A stretch of 64,000 bases of DNA from assembly GCA_964007475.1 (NCBI GenBank), contig OZ023273.1, forward strand, positions 84,579,712-84,643,711, written 5' to 3'. The notes below the pieces were generated by a model that saw only the letters and a list, made by a program, of their open reading frames with translations, ran no database searches and was not told the origin of the DNA. Shown here piece by piece: positions 43,609-56,088 of this stretch; position 1 is the stretch's first letter; the number at the start of each line of letters is the position of its first letter. The position numbers and the translations under genes are program-made. This DNA is from Hybos culiciformis (taxonomy: Eukaryota > Arthropoda > Insecta > Diptera > Hybotidae).

Positions 43609-44418
43609 CGAGAGACTTGAACCGGAACTGAACCGGAACTGAACCAAAAACCGGAAAAACCGAAATTTTATGCCAAACCGTAACCGTAACCGAACCGAAA
43701 TTTAGCAAAAATGAAAAATCGTTTATTTTTCGTTCTTTCAGTTTTTTATAAAAGAAAAAATTGTGCTTGCATTTAGACATATTTTTTAATATCCAAGAAA
43801 AATGTTAAACTTATTTTTGTAATATTTTAGAATTTGAAAATACATAATGTTCGTATACATATAGTGTTGTAGTGTTGAGCTTAACTAAATTAAGATTAAG
43901 TCCCAGATAAATTTATTTCAAGTCCATTTTGTTCTTTATTTTATAAGTAAAATTTGTATCTGAATTCATTTAAAATAGAAAGTTGTTGTGCCGCTAGGTT
44001 GTTTGTTTTTCTTTGGGATTTTAATATGTGTAAGGGATACAAAATGGATTTTTTCCTAAAATAATTAAACTTTGCATAGAAAATGTTGGAGGTACTATTT
44101 GAAATTCCCTCTTTTACATATTTGTAAAAATTGTAAAGTAATGTAATGTATGTTCTTTGTATACTTCACTTACGAAAACGCCAAAGAATTCGTCGACGGA
44201 AATATGTATTAAGATGACATAAAGGCAATTTATTATATGTCGCAGTTATCCTACTACATTTTTGTCAGTTTTTAGAAAAGATTAAAAATATAATAATGTA
44301 ACCGTAACCGAAACCGTAGCCGGAACGAAAAAAAAAACCGAAACGTAACCGGAACATAAAAAAAATTTTAGGAACGAAACCATAACCGAACCGAAGTAAA
44401 TATCGGATCAACTCTCTG
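43609..44418. mobile_element. Probable hAT-type MITE rich in CCGTAACCGAA words
   Basis: Left end near CGAGAGACTTGAACCG and right end, minus strand, CAGAGAGTTGATCCG are similar. Sub-terminal clusters of GAACCGGAACTG, CCGTAACCG and CCGAACCGAA occur at both ends (43620-43705 and 44297-44395). The flanks are TA repeats, so a TSD cannot be judged. Confidence 0.5.
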
Positions 44419-44691
44419 ATATATACTATATAATAGTGCACGAAATTTATACGTATGATAGTAATTCCTTGTTATGTTTATTTTTACCAAAATGTACATT
44501 AAAATGTTTTTAAATATTAGATTCTAAGCGCATTTCAACCGTTTGAATACACATATATGTATTATCAGGTTAACTTCGGTTTACTAAGAAAATTTTATTG
44601 ATCGAAAATAATAGTTAAGTGCTCAAAAATGAAAATTAAAGTTAGACAAAAAAAAGGCAACTAAAATTACTAAATGCTACAACCTTTTCAG

Positions 44692-45258
44692 TTAAACTTT
44701 AATTAATAAAAACAAAAACCAAAAAGAAACAGAAATAAAAAATACTTTAAAAAATAGTAAAGAAAACAATATATATATTTTAAATAATAAATAAACGGTG
44801 AAACATAGTGAAAATTGTGAAAAATGAAAATAAAAAAAAATAAAAAATATTATAAAAACAGAATTATTTTAGACAATAATAATAAAAAATTAAATAAATT
44901 TAATTTTCATAAAATACTATTCTGTTTAATATATTATTTGTTTTTGTTCAATTTATCGAAATGCGATAATTTGGAGCATGAAGGAAAAATTATCCGAACC
45001 GGTGGTGATATTATATTAGGCGGAATATTTCCAATGCACGAACATAATGCCACAAATAAAACACATCCGTGCGGCGATGTTAAAGAGGAGAAAGGCGTTC
45101 AACGATTGGAAGCAATGCTTTATGCTATCGACTTGATTAACAATGATCCTAATTTATTACCAAATTTAACTTTAGGCGCATTAATAATTGATTCATGCAG
45201 CAGCGAAACGTATGCATTAGAACAATCAATGGAATTTGTACGCTATTATATGAATCAG
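44692..45258 (+). other. First coding exon with its untranslated leader (limits inferred)
   Basis: CTACAACCTTTTCAG ends at 44691 and would be a good splice acceptor. Alternatively its TCAGTT could be an initiator. Either way, a 5' leader of about 130 bases precedes the ATG at 44824. The exon ends at CAG|GTAAGT (45258). Confidence 0.45.
44824..45258 (+). CDS. mGluR: Metabotropic glutamate receptor family, first coding exon (145 aa)
   Basis: Class C G-protein-coupled receptors of this family sense glutamate or related ligands at the cell surface. This exon gives residues 1-145. There is an Asn/Lys-rich start, a hydrophobic signal segment at about 31-44, then the start of the venus-flytrap domain: [14 protein letters not shown] (60-73), [20 protein letters not shown] (82-101), [20 protein letters not shown] and [18 protein letters not shown] (123-140). 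The paired Cys and the [13 protein letters not shown] block are family hallmarks. Possible N-glycosylation sites are NAT (75) and NLT (114). The exon ends in phase 0 at GTAAGT. The remaining flytrap, Cys-rich and seven-helix parts are not in the window. I cannot tell the main receptor from the related insect mangetout-type receptor. Confidence 0.88.
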
Positions 45259-45589
45259 GTAAGTAGGTTTTATTGAAATTTTACATTTTATTACAGAAAA
45301 AAAAATTATTTATTTTAAATTTGCCGGCAAAATGTGAGATATTTGGATGATAAACTGAAATAGTTAATAATATTCTAAATATAAAACATAGAGATTGATA
45401 GAGATTGATAGTCAGTGCAAGACCAAGCAAGAATGGCGAGCGGCGCTCAGATAATATTTTTTCTTATATGAAGAAGTCATGCAAACGAGAAACGTTAGGT
45501 ATAATGACATTCGTCACATTGTCACATCGAGTGTAAATGAATTTTACGTTCATACCATCTTATTCAGCTTTAAATTTTCTTTTTGAACC

Positions 45590-47100
45590 CATTTTCTGCC
45601 AAATCGATTTCGATTCTTTAACATGTGCGCAATCGCGTTCACTTTCACTTAGCTTAGACTAAAGAAAGCGATTCTATTATTTCGCGCAGCAAAGCAGGGT
45701 GATATTCATATAAAATTTATATATTTTAAATTTTTTCAAAGTAGATGTCGATTAGATTAACTTAAAAAGGGTTTGACTTTTTTTTTTTCCTAAGGATGAA
45801 GAGATTGGGTGAAATTAATTGTATGAGGAGATCTTGATTAAAGGAACTTTAAAGAATGTTTAGCCCCAGCTGTGATTTTTAAAGTAGAGTATCTTAAATG
45901 CAATTGTTAAAGACGGACTCCTTACTTCATTGTATAGTTTTTAGTGCGCTTTCTATCAAAAATGAAAAAACGGATCATATATTTTCTGTCTGTCTGTTCA
46001 ACTGTTCGTCTATCTATCAAAATGTACGTTATTTTGTTCGCTTTATCAAAGCAAAAGAAGACGGAACCATTCTTATACAAAAAATTTCAAGGAACCTTAA
46101 AAAATTGTTTTTGTCCTCGATTGTGTGTAAGGATTCGAACTCGTCGAGAAATGGAAATATGAAAAAATGCTCCATACTTCATTTATGTATATGTTCTTAA
46201 GATTTATTAAGTTAAACAAACTGCAGAATTAGTCATCATATCCTCCACATTCATGTTATTCATTCAACTTAGCGTCAATATGTGGAAACTGAATCCTCGT
46301 TAAAAAATATATCAGTTAGCGATGTATGTACGTAAATAATTAATTTTCTAAAAAAGAAAGATACATAATATGTATTAAATTTAATTTTATTTTCAATTAA
46401 ACTTATTTATATGGATTTTTATCCACACCGTTGAGCTTTGCATTTTTCCATTAAAAATCAAAAAAACTTTTAATTTAATTAACTAACTATAAATTTTTAA
46501 CAATGAACTTTTAATTTTTTCAATTCGATAAATAAAAACATCCACCACAAAACACTTTAAAATTATAAAATATTGTGTATAGATACTTTGAGAACTTTCG
46601 TATACGCAGTTTTGATGAGCCTCATTTCCGCAAATTATTAAAAAAAAAGATAATAATAACTTATTAATAAAAAAATTATAGTATTAATGAAAATACTAAT
46701 AGACAGAAACTTATATAAAATACGGTCTAATAGAAAGACAATAAAATGTACAGACAAATTTAAGCATTTTTTTTAAATTTCATCGGTGTGATGAAAAAAC
46801 ATGAAAAACCATCTGCATTTTAACCACAAAATTGAAAGACTGGTAATACTAGTCAAGACATTCAATTGCCTTTAAGATGGTCATAATTTCTTGTGTCATT
46901 ATAAAACGAAAACTAGTATATGTTTTCATTAAATTTCTATTCGTCCGTCTCCCATTAATTGCTTTCTATTAATTGATTCCGATTTTTAAATTCCAAATAT
47001 TCGCAAATTTAGTTAGTTCCAACTTTCGTATTCTAGATCCCCAATAGTAGTGACGGGTCGAAACAATTTTTATATAAAATTTACAATATTTTAATTTTTT
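45590..47100. repeat. Degenerate dispersed repeats
   Basis: Pieces around 45590-45750, 46115-46160 and 46930-47100 share words with 32.44-32.61, 50.28-50.58 and 51.71-51.90 kb. Examples are GGTCGAAAxxATTTxxATAxAAAATTT and short CTGTCTGTCTGT runs. At about 46126 the minus strand has GAGTTCGAATCC, a B-box-like word. They look like old SINE-type copies. Confidence 0.4.
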
Positions 47101-47639
47101 AATTTCAACAAATTCTGATAAGAATATATTTTTGCTAAAAAATATTACACATCCCTCATAGAAGCCAAAGATGATATCTAAAAGCTTTTAAATTGATTTT
47201 AAAATTTCTTTTCGAATTGTGATATCGTGAAAACTAAGAAAGGTATCGAAAAACTTTATATCGTATTTTCATTTTATCGCGGAGCCACGGTTATCGTTAG
47301 ATTGCCTAAAAAATGAATACTATTCTAATTTATCTTTCGAATAAAATAAACACCAGAAATAAATGTGAACAAACATCATCTCTATCCGTTCTATATGTTA
47401 TTCACCAGGGGTGCCTACTAATTTTTGTAGGTGAGCTGAATTACTATCCGAAATATATTTGGCCTCTACTTTTTCAATACTTACATCATATTTATTTACT
47501 TCAAATGCAATAAATTCATACAAATGTCAAAATATGGAAAATCAAAGTAATTTATTATAAAAAAAATGTACCTATATAACTTTAAAAAGTTAAGAAATTT
47601 AATGAAAATGAATTTTCTCGAGTAATCAGCTATAGAATC

Positions 47640-47948
47640 AGATATAGATTTTGATGCTCTACATTGCATTGAATCCACTAGATTTTTGTAGTTTGGGATA
47701 TATGTGCTAAGACAACTTCTTAGGCTGGATTCCAAATGGTCGTATGTTAATGTTGATCGGTACTTTGACTTTAAAATTTTCATATGAAAAAGTAGACTCA
47801 CATATACATAAGTTGAACCATAAAATACAACTAAATTTTCGAAGCATTTTTTCATGTTTGAATATTTATCATCTGATAGACATATTTTGTTTGAAAGATC
47901 TTCATTTAATGAAGATATCATTTTGAAGTGTGATTGTTTCCATCTCAA
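47640..47948 (-). pseudogene. hAT transposase C-terminal remnant (ZBED/SCAND3-like)
   Basis: The frame contains VVFYGSTYVYVSLLFHMKIL, then KSKYRSTLTYDHLESSLRS and YIPNYKNLVDSMQCRAS. This resembles the C-terminal dimerisation region of hAT transposases of the ZBED5/SCAND3 group (FGSTYVCEQTFSxMK, KYRSxLTDEHLxSxLR, LVxxxQCQxSH). The pattern Cys-Glu after STYV is lost. Upstream the similarity fades; no TIRs were found. It is a fragment in the receptor intron on the opposite strand. Confidence 0.6.
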
Positions 47949-47999
47949 GTACAGGGATATTAATTTTAAACAAAGTTAAAATTGAATCTGCAACAATTT

Positions 48000-50270
48000 C
48001 TGGTTTTATATTTTACATTTAAACGGAAACGACATAAATGGAGACACAATTTCAAGTTTTTTAGATCTTGAAAACGTCTTTCGAACTCTAAAACCAAATT
48101 TATGAAAATGGAGAAAACTATCTTTGATACTACCTACTAAATGTAGGTTTATTATTTTATTTTTTAATTTTTTTATTTAATTCATATGAAACAAAAAGGA
48201 TAATTTGTAGAAAAAGAAACTTGGTTAAAAAGTAGATTTGCATAAAAATAAAAAGTTAATTTTGCATTTTTGTGGTCTTCCGTACACGTTTTGTTTTTGA
48301 TTGTGTGAATAAAATTTAGTGTGCATGAAGCGCATATTGAGTAACTTTTTTTTTAAATGTATAGACAACAAAAAAATAGAAAATTGTTGTTTCAATTTAG
48401 AATAATGTACAAGCTAATTATATTTGAAAATAGTTATTTTATATTTGGAAAAAAAAAATTATACAAAGGGGAATTCCTCATGGTGTTTTGATTTGTTCAC
48501 ATATTAATTTACATATATATTTAAGCAAAAAAGATCTTAAAATGAAATGCGGTCGTTTCGGGTTTGAAACATTGAAATAGAAGAAAAAAATAGAACAATT
48601 TTATATAAATTTTGCAATCAAATTTCTTGTTTAATGTTTTAAATTCAAATACTTCAGAATAAAATGTAGAACAGAACAGATGCGTCGGCCACAACTTGCG
48701 GCTAAACACATTTTCTAAGTTCCTTAAATAACATTAAACCAATACTTATAGTGTATACAAATCCTACGAAACAATCTAGGATCAAATGATTTTTTAAGTT
48801 CCTCTAAACGTCATCTATACGAGCAACATATATCTACTAATTTTGATCGGAATCTTTTAAAATTTTTGAAAAAATATAAAATATGTATTAAAAATTTTAA
48901 ATGAAAATTAGTTAGACCCTGAACATGCTGAGAGCCTCTCACTCCACTCCCAAACCCAAAATCCAAAAAAAAAAAAATGAACGAGATTGCGTATATTTCG
49001 GCATTCAAAGAATTAAAATCAATTGGGTAGTTCAATAGTTGAAATCGTTTTATGGACAAACGCCCGCACCGACATTTAATGAAAACGTATATAGACCGTT
49101 GTTTCATTTTTGATGGCAAACGGGCTAAAAACGTTGGCAACATGGACGAAATCTCGTTTTTTTTAATTTGAAATACAATATTTAAACTCAAATGGAGAGT
49201 TATTGACAACAACGAAATAGGTGCACATATGTGTAAGTAAATTTGTGTCATTTTTATTTAGTAAAACTAACTTTGGAATATAATTCAATTTAAAATAAGT
49301 AGGTATATTGCATTTTCCTTTTATTGACATCAATATTGGCCAAAAAGTTATTGATATAAAAATATAATATTCGATAATTTAAAATTCCAAATTTTTTATA
49401 AGAATTTCGCACTAAGTGAGGAATTCATTATTATTACTTTTTATTGATTTCGCAATTCCAGGAAAAAGTTTGAAAAACAAAAATACCTAGATAATTTGCC
49501 TGGGATACACAAAATTACAAAAATTGTAAAAATAATAAAATGACGTAATAAAGAAACACAGAATAAAATAAAATATTGGTCAGTGTCGTTGAAGAAAATT
49601 TATCTCTATATTTTTTTCACCTACATGCATATACATAAATAATAAGTATTTTAATATCAAAGAATGTTAAGTTCTTTGAAAGATATTATGCATGACTGAA
49701 TGAGGTTCATATATGGTTTTTTATTTTCGCATCATAACATTTTGGAAATGCCTTATAATGTTATAATCGACCTTGTGATGTAAATTTTTCAACAGAATCC
49801 CTGTTTAACCCTTGATTTCTAATCTTGACTTATTATCGAAGGAAAAAAAACTAAATTAAGATAAAAAAATAATTTTAATAGAATAAAAGATAAATTTGAT
49901 TTAACTCCGCAGACCTTAAACGTAGAATTCAATTTTATTCTTTGATAAATGTGAACAAGACCGCTAATATTTTGACGGTTATAAGCATTTTAGTGATGCT
50001 CAAACATATTACGGACCTATACAAAGAACCGACATAATAAACATATGAAACTGCTAAAACCGAACTGATATAAACATATAATGTGCATTGTGCAATTTTT
50101 TATTATAAAAATATAGGGCTGTACACCTCATAAATAAAGTATAGTGCCTGCTTTCATCATTTATGAATTTAAAATATTTTATTTATTTTTTCTGTTCATG
50201 AACTTTAATCGAAATCTAATTTTAATCCTATAGTCGAATTCTTAGTTATAATGGCGTCCCCAGTCCAGGT
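48000..50270. other. Non-coding AT-rich intron sequence
   Basis: No bounded element or gene. GC is locally higher at about 48920-49120, but the reading frame there (minus strand) has no recognisable domain. Confidence 0.4.
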
Positions 50271-50279
50271 CAAAGGACA

Positions 50280-51900
50280 AGATCTTTCCTTTTTTAGGTA
50301 TTTTTTAGTCCGTTCTCCACATAATAATTTTCATCAAAATCCATTCCTAAATTTAAATTAATATAATTTTTATATGAAAATAATTTGGACCCTACGCCGG
50401 TTCGGAGCATACAACTTCGTTGTTCGAACTTTAGGCTTGGAATATTTCGATAGCGCATATTTTGGCATTTAAAAGATCGAATTCGGCCGAGTTGTTTAAT
50501 AGTTATAAGCATTCAAGTGCGCGACAGACAGACGGATAGATGGACAGACTAAAAGTGAAAATTAGTCCGTTTTTTCAGAAACGGTCTAAATAAAAGAAAA
50601 ATAAAATAAAATCATAACAGAAAATTTTTTTTTCGTCTAATTAAAGTAAATTAGTACTTACTAAAGTACATATTTAATATAACTCCAACGTTTTATATTA
50701 TGTTCCAATATAATATAGTATTTGATATATATTAATTAGAATATGAAATTAATTGAAATGAATTTTTTTAATTATTCTCAAAGTGTTTATGGTATACCTA
50801 ACTTACATATATGTGTAAGACCATAATTTTTCTTTCAACACCCTTACATATAAAATATTTAGCACAAAAATACTGTTTATTTTTAACATAAATTACAAAT
50901 TATTCATTTACATGCTTATATATAGAACAAGGGCAAAAAAAAATTTTATTTTTGATGCATCCATCATTATCATTATCCTTTTTCAATGTCAATAGACCAG
51001 TACCGAAGCGTTCTAATTTTGAAATGTGATGAAGAATTATATATTTATATACAGAAGTCAATAACTCTATTAGTTATTTCAGGAAAACAATTTTTAATGC
51101 GGTGACCAAGCCCTCAAATCCAAGGTCGGTTTTGTGCCAAGCCAATGTTTTTGAGAAATAGATAGCCAAAGTTATCTTAAATTAGGGTGAGTTTTAAGAA
51201 GATGTTAAATCCAAGAGGATTTTTAGGGAAAAGCCCTCGCTTCAGCGATGCGGCCTTGCAATGTTTTCATATCTTAGTTTCTACCAACGTTTTTTCGCCT
51301 AGAAAGCCTTGAATTTTTTTTTCGTTTTTTAAAATGCAAGAAAAATAGACTTAAATTAACTTTATTTTTTGTTACCCACACGGATAAACCATATTTTCTA
51401 CGATTTAGACGAGGCTGGATTAGGTTTAATCGGAAAATTAATGGAATGAGAAATATAGGAAGGCTTCGGTACTGCAGTAACAATTAAAACAATTTAACAT
51501 TTATAATATATGTAGTACTAAATTTAAGAACATACAAAAAAGATAGAAACTTCACTAGGCATATGACCATTGCCAAAAAAAAAAGTATTTTTCGAGAGAA
51601 TATTTTTTCGTATGCATACTGCAACTACTGAAGTATTTTAACGTCACTTAAAAAAAACTTATACGATCTCATTATGTGTCTTCCTCTTTTTAATAATTAA
51701 TATAAAGCATTTGAAACAGTTTTTAGACCGTTTGAATGACACCCTATGTTTAATCTTGTTCAGTCTCATTCTCATTCAAGTTCAAAGATAAAATTCTACA
51801 GTTGTGGGTTTCTGAATCAAAATTTCTTAAACAGCCAGAGGCCAGAGGTCGAAATTATTTCCATACAAAATTTTACCGTTTGATTTCGATGTTATGAAAT
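50280..51900. repeat. Degenerate dispersed repeats with a GACA-type run
   Basis: At about 50504-50550 TTATAAGCATTCAAGTGCGC leads into ACAGACAGACGGATAGATGG. Around 51720-51890 a segment with CAGTCTCATTCTCATTCAAG and AGAGGTCGAAATT parallels 32.47-32.60 kb. These are parts of the same dispersed family noted at 45.6-47.1 kb. Confidence 0.4.
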
Positions 51901-52529
51901 GAGAGATTTTTTATTATTTTAATCAATTGGAAATATATTTCTTACGCGTCTTTCGAACTGCTTTAGAGCTGTGAACATTTCTAATTCGCTTGTTGATTAT
52001 TTTTCACGTAAGTACTTTTTTTTCCTATAAATAAGAAGTTTGGAAAAAACTACATATCTATATTTGGATTTAAAAATATATTTTTTCGTGCATTGATTAT
52101 TCTAAAGTAGTTCTTCAAGAAAACAACATCACAATCATAATATTTTGAATAAATAAACTTTAAATTTATATTCGCAATTTTCATGAATGAAAATCAAAAA
52201 GAAACAATTAGTTTCAATGTTTGAAAACTTGTAACTTTTGAACCAGGCAAGAGATTTTCATCCTTCAAACAAAAAAAACCGCAAATCCAACCGCCCAAAA
52301 AAATTGAAGATATTAAGAAAAACAAGTTTTCAATTGCATACAAAATAATAAAAATAAAAATTAACTAAGCCTATTAAAAATAAATCATAAAAATTTAACA
52401 AAAATTCAATAATTATTATTAAAAAAAATATCAGTTCCTTAAAAATATTGTATAAGAGCATTTTCCGTAAACTCAAAGAACAACTTCTAGTAAATGTCAT
52501 TTAAAACAAATCAAAAACAATTTTTTTGC

Positions 52530-52600
52530 TCTCTTCGAGATTTGAACCTGGGTCCTTAGCATTGCAAAACACCACACAGAAAATGTGTACCTATATCTAA
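52530..52600 (-). repeat. Possible tRNA-derived SINE fragment
   Basis: On the minus strand, TGCTAAGGACCCAGGTTCAA followed by ATCTCGAAG resembles the variable-arm and T-arm part of a tRNA (B box GGTTCAAATC). No complete tRNA fold or A box is evident. Confidence 0.35.
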
Positions 52601-52951
52601 ATTTATAGAAAATATATACTTTTTAAATTTCAATACCGCAGCTGCGTGATACTGATAGTGTTGGTGGATTGCAATGGTACAGCCCAAGATTCAAACCTCA
52701 AACAAGGCATAAAAAATAAAACTAAATTTTAATAAAATTTAATAAAAAAATTCTAATAAATAAAAAAAAAATTTGAAATTAAATAAAAAAAAAAAAAATC
52801 TTATTTTCTTATGTAAAATAGGAATATTACGGCAGTTTGTTAATTTTGAAAATGTGCATTATAGCTTACGGTTTTTTTTTTATAATATTTACGGTTATTT
52901 TTTTTTGTGTAGTTAATTTAAATAATATAAAAAAAACCTAAATTAATGTCA

Positions 52952-54834
52952 TCTAATAAATAAAAATGAAAATTCTCTGTTCTCTGTTCTCTGTTCTATG
53001 TTCTCTGTTCTCTGTTCTCTGTTCTCTGTTCTCTGTTCTCTGTTCTCTGTTCTCTGTTCTCTGTTCTCTGTTCTCTGTTCTCTGTTCTCTGTTCTCTGTT
53101 CTCTGTTCTCTGTTCTCTGTTCTCTGTTCTCTGTTCTCTGTTCTCTGTTCTCTGTTCTCTGTTCTCTGTTCTCTGTTCTCTGTTCTCTGTTCTCTGTTCT
53201 CTGTTCTCTGTTCTCTGTTCTCTGTTCTCTGTTCTCTGTTCTCTGTTCTCTGTTCTCTGTTCTCTGTTCTCTGTTCTCTGTTCTCTGTTCTCTGTTCTCT
53301 GTTCTCTGTTCTCTGTTCTCTGTTCTCTGTTCTCTGTTCTCTGTTCTCTGTTCTCTGTTCTCTGTTCTCTGTTCTCTGTTCTCTGTTCTCTGTTCTCTGT
53401 TCTCTGTTCTCTGTTCTCTGTTCTCTGTTCTCTGTTCTCTGTTCTCTGTTCTCTGTTCTCTGTTCTCTGTTCTCTGTTCTCTGTTCTCTGTTCTCTGTTC
53501 TCTGTTCTCTGTTCTCTGTTCTCTGTTCTCTGTTCTCTGTTCTCTGTTCTCTGTTCTCTGTTCTCTGTTCTCTGTTCTCTGTTCTCTGTTCTCTGTTCTC
53601 TGTTCTCTGTTCTCTGTTCTCTGTTCTCTGTTCTCTGTTCTCTGTTCTCTGTTCTCTGTTCTCTGTTCTCTGTTCTCTGTTCTCTGTTCTCTGTTCTCTG
53701 TTCTCTGTTCTCTGTTCTCTGTTCTCTGTTCTCTGTTCTCTGTTCTCTGTTCTCTGTTCTCTGTTCTCTGTTCTCTGTTCTCTGTTCTCTGTTCTCTGTT
53801 CTCTGTTCTCTGTTCTCTGTTCTCTGTTCTCTGTTCTCTGTTCTCTGTTCTCTGTTCTCTATTCTCTGTTCTCTGTTCTCTGTTCTCTGTTCTCTGTTCT
53901 CTGTTCTCTGTTCTCTGTTCTCTGTTCTCTGTTCTCTGTCCTCTGTCCTCTGTCCTCTGACCTCTGTCCTCTGTCCTCTGTCCTCTGTCCTCTGTCCTCT
54001 GTCCTCTGTCCTCTGTCCTCTGTCCTCTGTCCTCTGTCCTCTGTCCTCTGTCCTCTGTCCTCTGTCCTCTGTCCTCTGTCCTCTGTCCTCTGTCCTCTGT
54101 CCTCTGTCCTCTGTCCTCTGTCCTCTGTCCTCTGTCCTCTGTCCTCTGTCCTCTGTCCTCTGTCCTCAATCACGCCTAAACCGCTGGACCGATTTGGCTG
54201 AAATTTTGAACTTAAGTATCATTGGGGCCGGAGATGGTTATAGGGTACTAGAAATTTCGATCCGAAGCCCCGACAGGGGGGCTACCTTAAAAGCCGGTTT
54301 TGCAATTTAGGTATATTCCGATAAAATGTTGTAGCGTTCGACCCGAAAAGCCTATTTAAAAAACTGGATGTTGAAAGGCCCCGAACCGTCCCAGGGCTCA
54401 ATTGGGGGCTATACAACAAATTTCGAAATTTCAAAATTTTGAAAATAAGGAGTCTAGAGACCCGATTGGTTATATTTTTGATCTGAGGCACCGACGGGGG
54501 GCTACCTTAGAAGGCGGTTTTGCAATTTAGGTATATTCCGATAAAATATTAGAAGACTGCATGTGTTAAGGCACCGGGGAAGTGGCTATTTAACAAATTT
54601 TGAAATTCTGTTTTTTTTAGTGCACAAAATGCAATTTAGGTATGTTCCGATAAAACATTATAGCGTTGGACCCGAATCGACTATTTAGAAGACTGCATGT
54701 GTTAAGGCACCGGGGAAGTGGCTATTTAACAAATTTTGAAATTCTGTTTTTTTTAGTTCACGAAATCTGGACTAACGCGTTTTGATATTAATATAAGTTC
54801 GGGACTACCGTGCGAAGCCGGGAATTTCGACTAG
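52952..54834 (+). mobile_element. Non-autonomous Helitron containing a minisatellite
   Basis: It starts TCTAATAAATAAAAATGAAA after an A and ends ATTTCGACTAG before a T, the A-TC...CTAG-T ends of Helitrons. The body after the minisatellite (from CACGCCTAAACCGCTGGACC) aligns with the minus strand of 20354-20723. It has internal duplications: GCAATTTAGGTATxTTCCGA occurs three times (about 54302, 54522, 54631), and a 72-bp block with GACTGCATGTGTTAAGGCAC occurs twice (54551, 54688). No Rep/helicase is present. Confidence 0.82.
52973..54167. repeat. About 170 copies of a 7-bp unit in two homogeneous blocks
   Basis: From 52973 to about 53938 the unit is TTCTCTG, almost perfect (two variants, near 52997 and 53861). 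From about 53939 to 54167 it is TCCTCTG, with one variant (TGACCTCTG, about 53957). The unit contains no stop in any frame of either strand, so long false frames of over 400 codons result (LCSLFSV and NREQRTE repeats). These are not proteins. Confidence 0.97.
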
Positions 54835-55017
54835 TTATATATATGTGTATATATATTATATGTATATATATTTCTATAATAGCATTTCTATTTAGTTGAT
54901 AATTATAAAAATTCTATCGAACTTAATTCATTTTTCAACCAATTAGTGCCAAAAAATTCGCATAAAAAAATTCATTTATTATTCATGAAATTGAAAAAAA
55001 ATTTATATATTTGTGTA

Positions 55018-55217
55018 NNNNNNNNNNNNNNNNNNNNNNNNNNNNNNNNNNNNNNNNNNNNNNNNNNNNNNNNNNNNNNNNNNNNNNNNNNNNNNNNNNN
55101 NNNNNNNNNNNNNNNNNNNNNNNNNNNNNNNNNNNNNNNNNNNNNNNNNNNNNNNNNNNNNNNNNNNNNNNNNNNNNNNNNNNNNNNNNNNNNNNNNNNN
55201 NNNNNNNNNNNNNNNNN
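55018..55217. other. Assembly gap of 200 N
   Basis: Exactly 200 undetermined bases. The round number suggests a placeholder rather than a measured gap. It follows the Helitron and TA-rich repeats (54836-54870). Confidence 0.99.
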
Positions 55218-56088
55218 CTGATTCAAGAATTCATTCTAGCGAATTCGCGAAATATTTTATTATTTTATTTTTTTTATTTTCTCGAGATTTTTTATAAAAC
55301 TAGACTTTGGGGTTCTGGAGAAATATTATTTTTCCTGAAAAATTCGAGAAATTTCACTAAATTCATTCTCAGAAAATTACAAACAAAATTAAAACAAAAA
55401 ATAACTTTTTTCTTCAAAATCGATATTTCGTTGCTGAGATATTGATATACAGCATGTGCAGAAAAGTCATGTTCGGAAATTGTACATTATAAAGCTCTCT
55501 CCTATAACCATTTTACAATGTATTGTGTGTTTAAATTTAAACTGAGGACATACAGCATCCTTATAAGAAAGTTGCCATAAAAAGTTATTTAAAATGCATA
55601 GAAATCTTACTCTATGAAAACATACGGCATGTGGTATAAAATAAAATTTCAAAAAAACGGGCTGCATCGTCGTACTCGATTACTGCTTAACAATTTGAAG
55701 TTTTGAAAAATCGGTCGCGGATTTGAAAGAGTGTGACGAGAAACATAAGGTGCCATCATGCTGATAGTGTCAAAATGGATGTATAATTTGTGTAAAAAAT
55801 CGACTGTCTTTTTTTTGTTTTTTTTTTTTTTTTGAGCCAAGCAGAATAGTTTAATAATTATAAATCTCATAAATATTATAAATAAATTTGTATTATGTTT
55901 ATGTCATATTAGACAATGATTCGTAATAATACGCCTATTATTCGCTTTATGTAAAACGTGTGAATACATTTAGTAAAAAATATAAAATACATACCAATAA
56001 TTATAGAACCAATATGTATGATTTGTAGTTTCCTTCTTAAATCGTTGATATCATATTTTTTGTATAATTCGTAATAGTATGCTAGAGT

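Noticed and set aside
48811..49251. 146-codon minus-strand frame as a gene
   Set aside because: No recognisable domain, signal or splice context, and composition like surrounding intron DNA.
52949..54201. Open frames of 320-411 codons on both strands (LCSLFSV and NREQRTE repeats)
   Set aside because: They are translations of a 7-bp tandem repeat that lacks stop codons in every frame; three overlapping frames on two strands cannot all be genes.
55018..55217. Frames containing long runs of X
   Set aside because: They arise from the 200 N of the gap.
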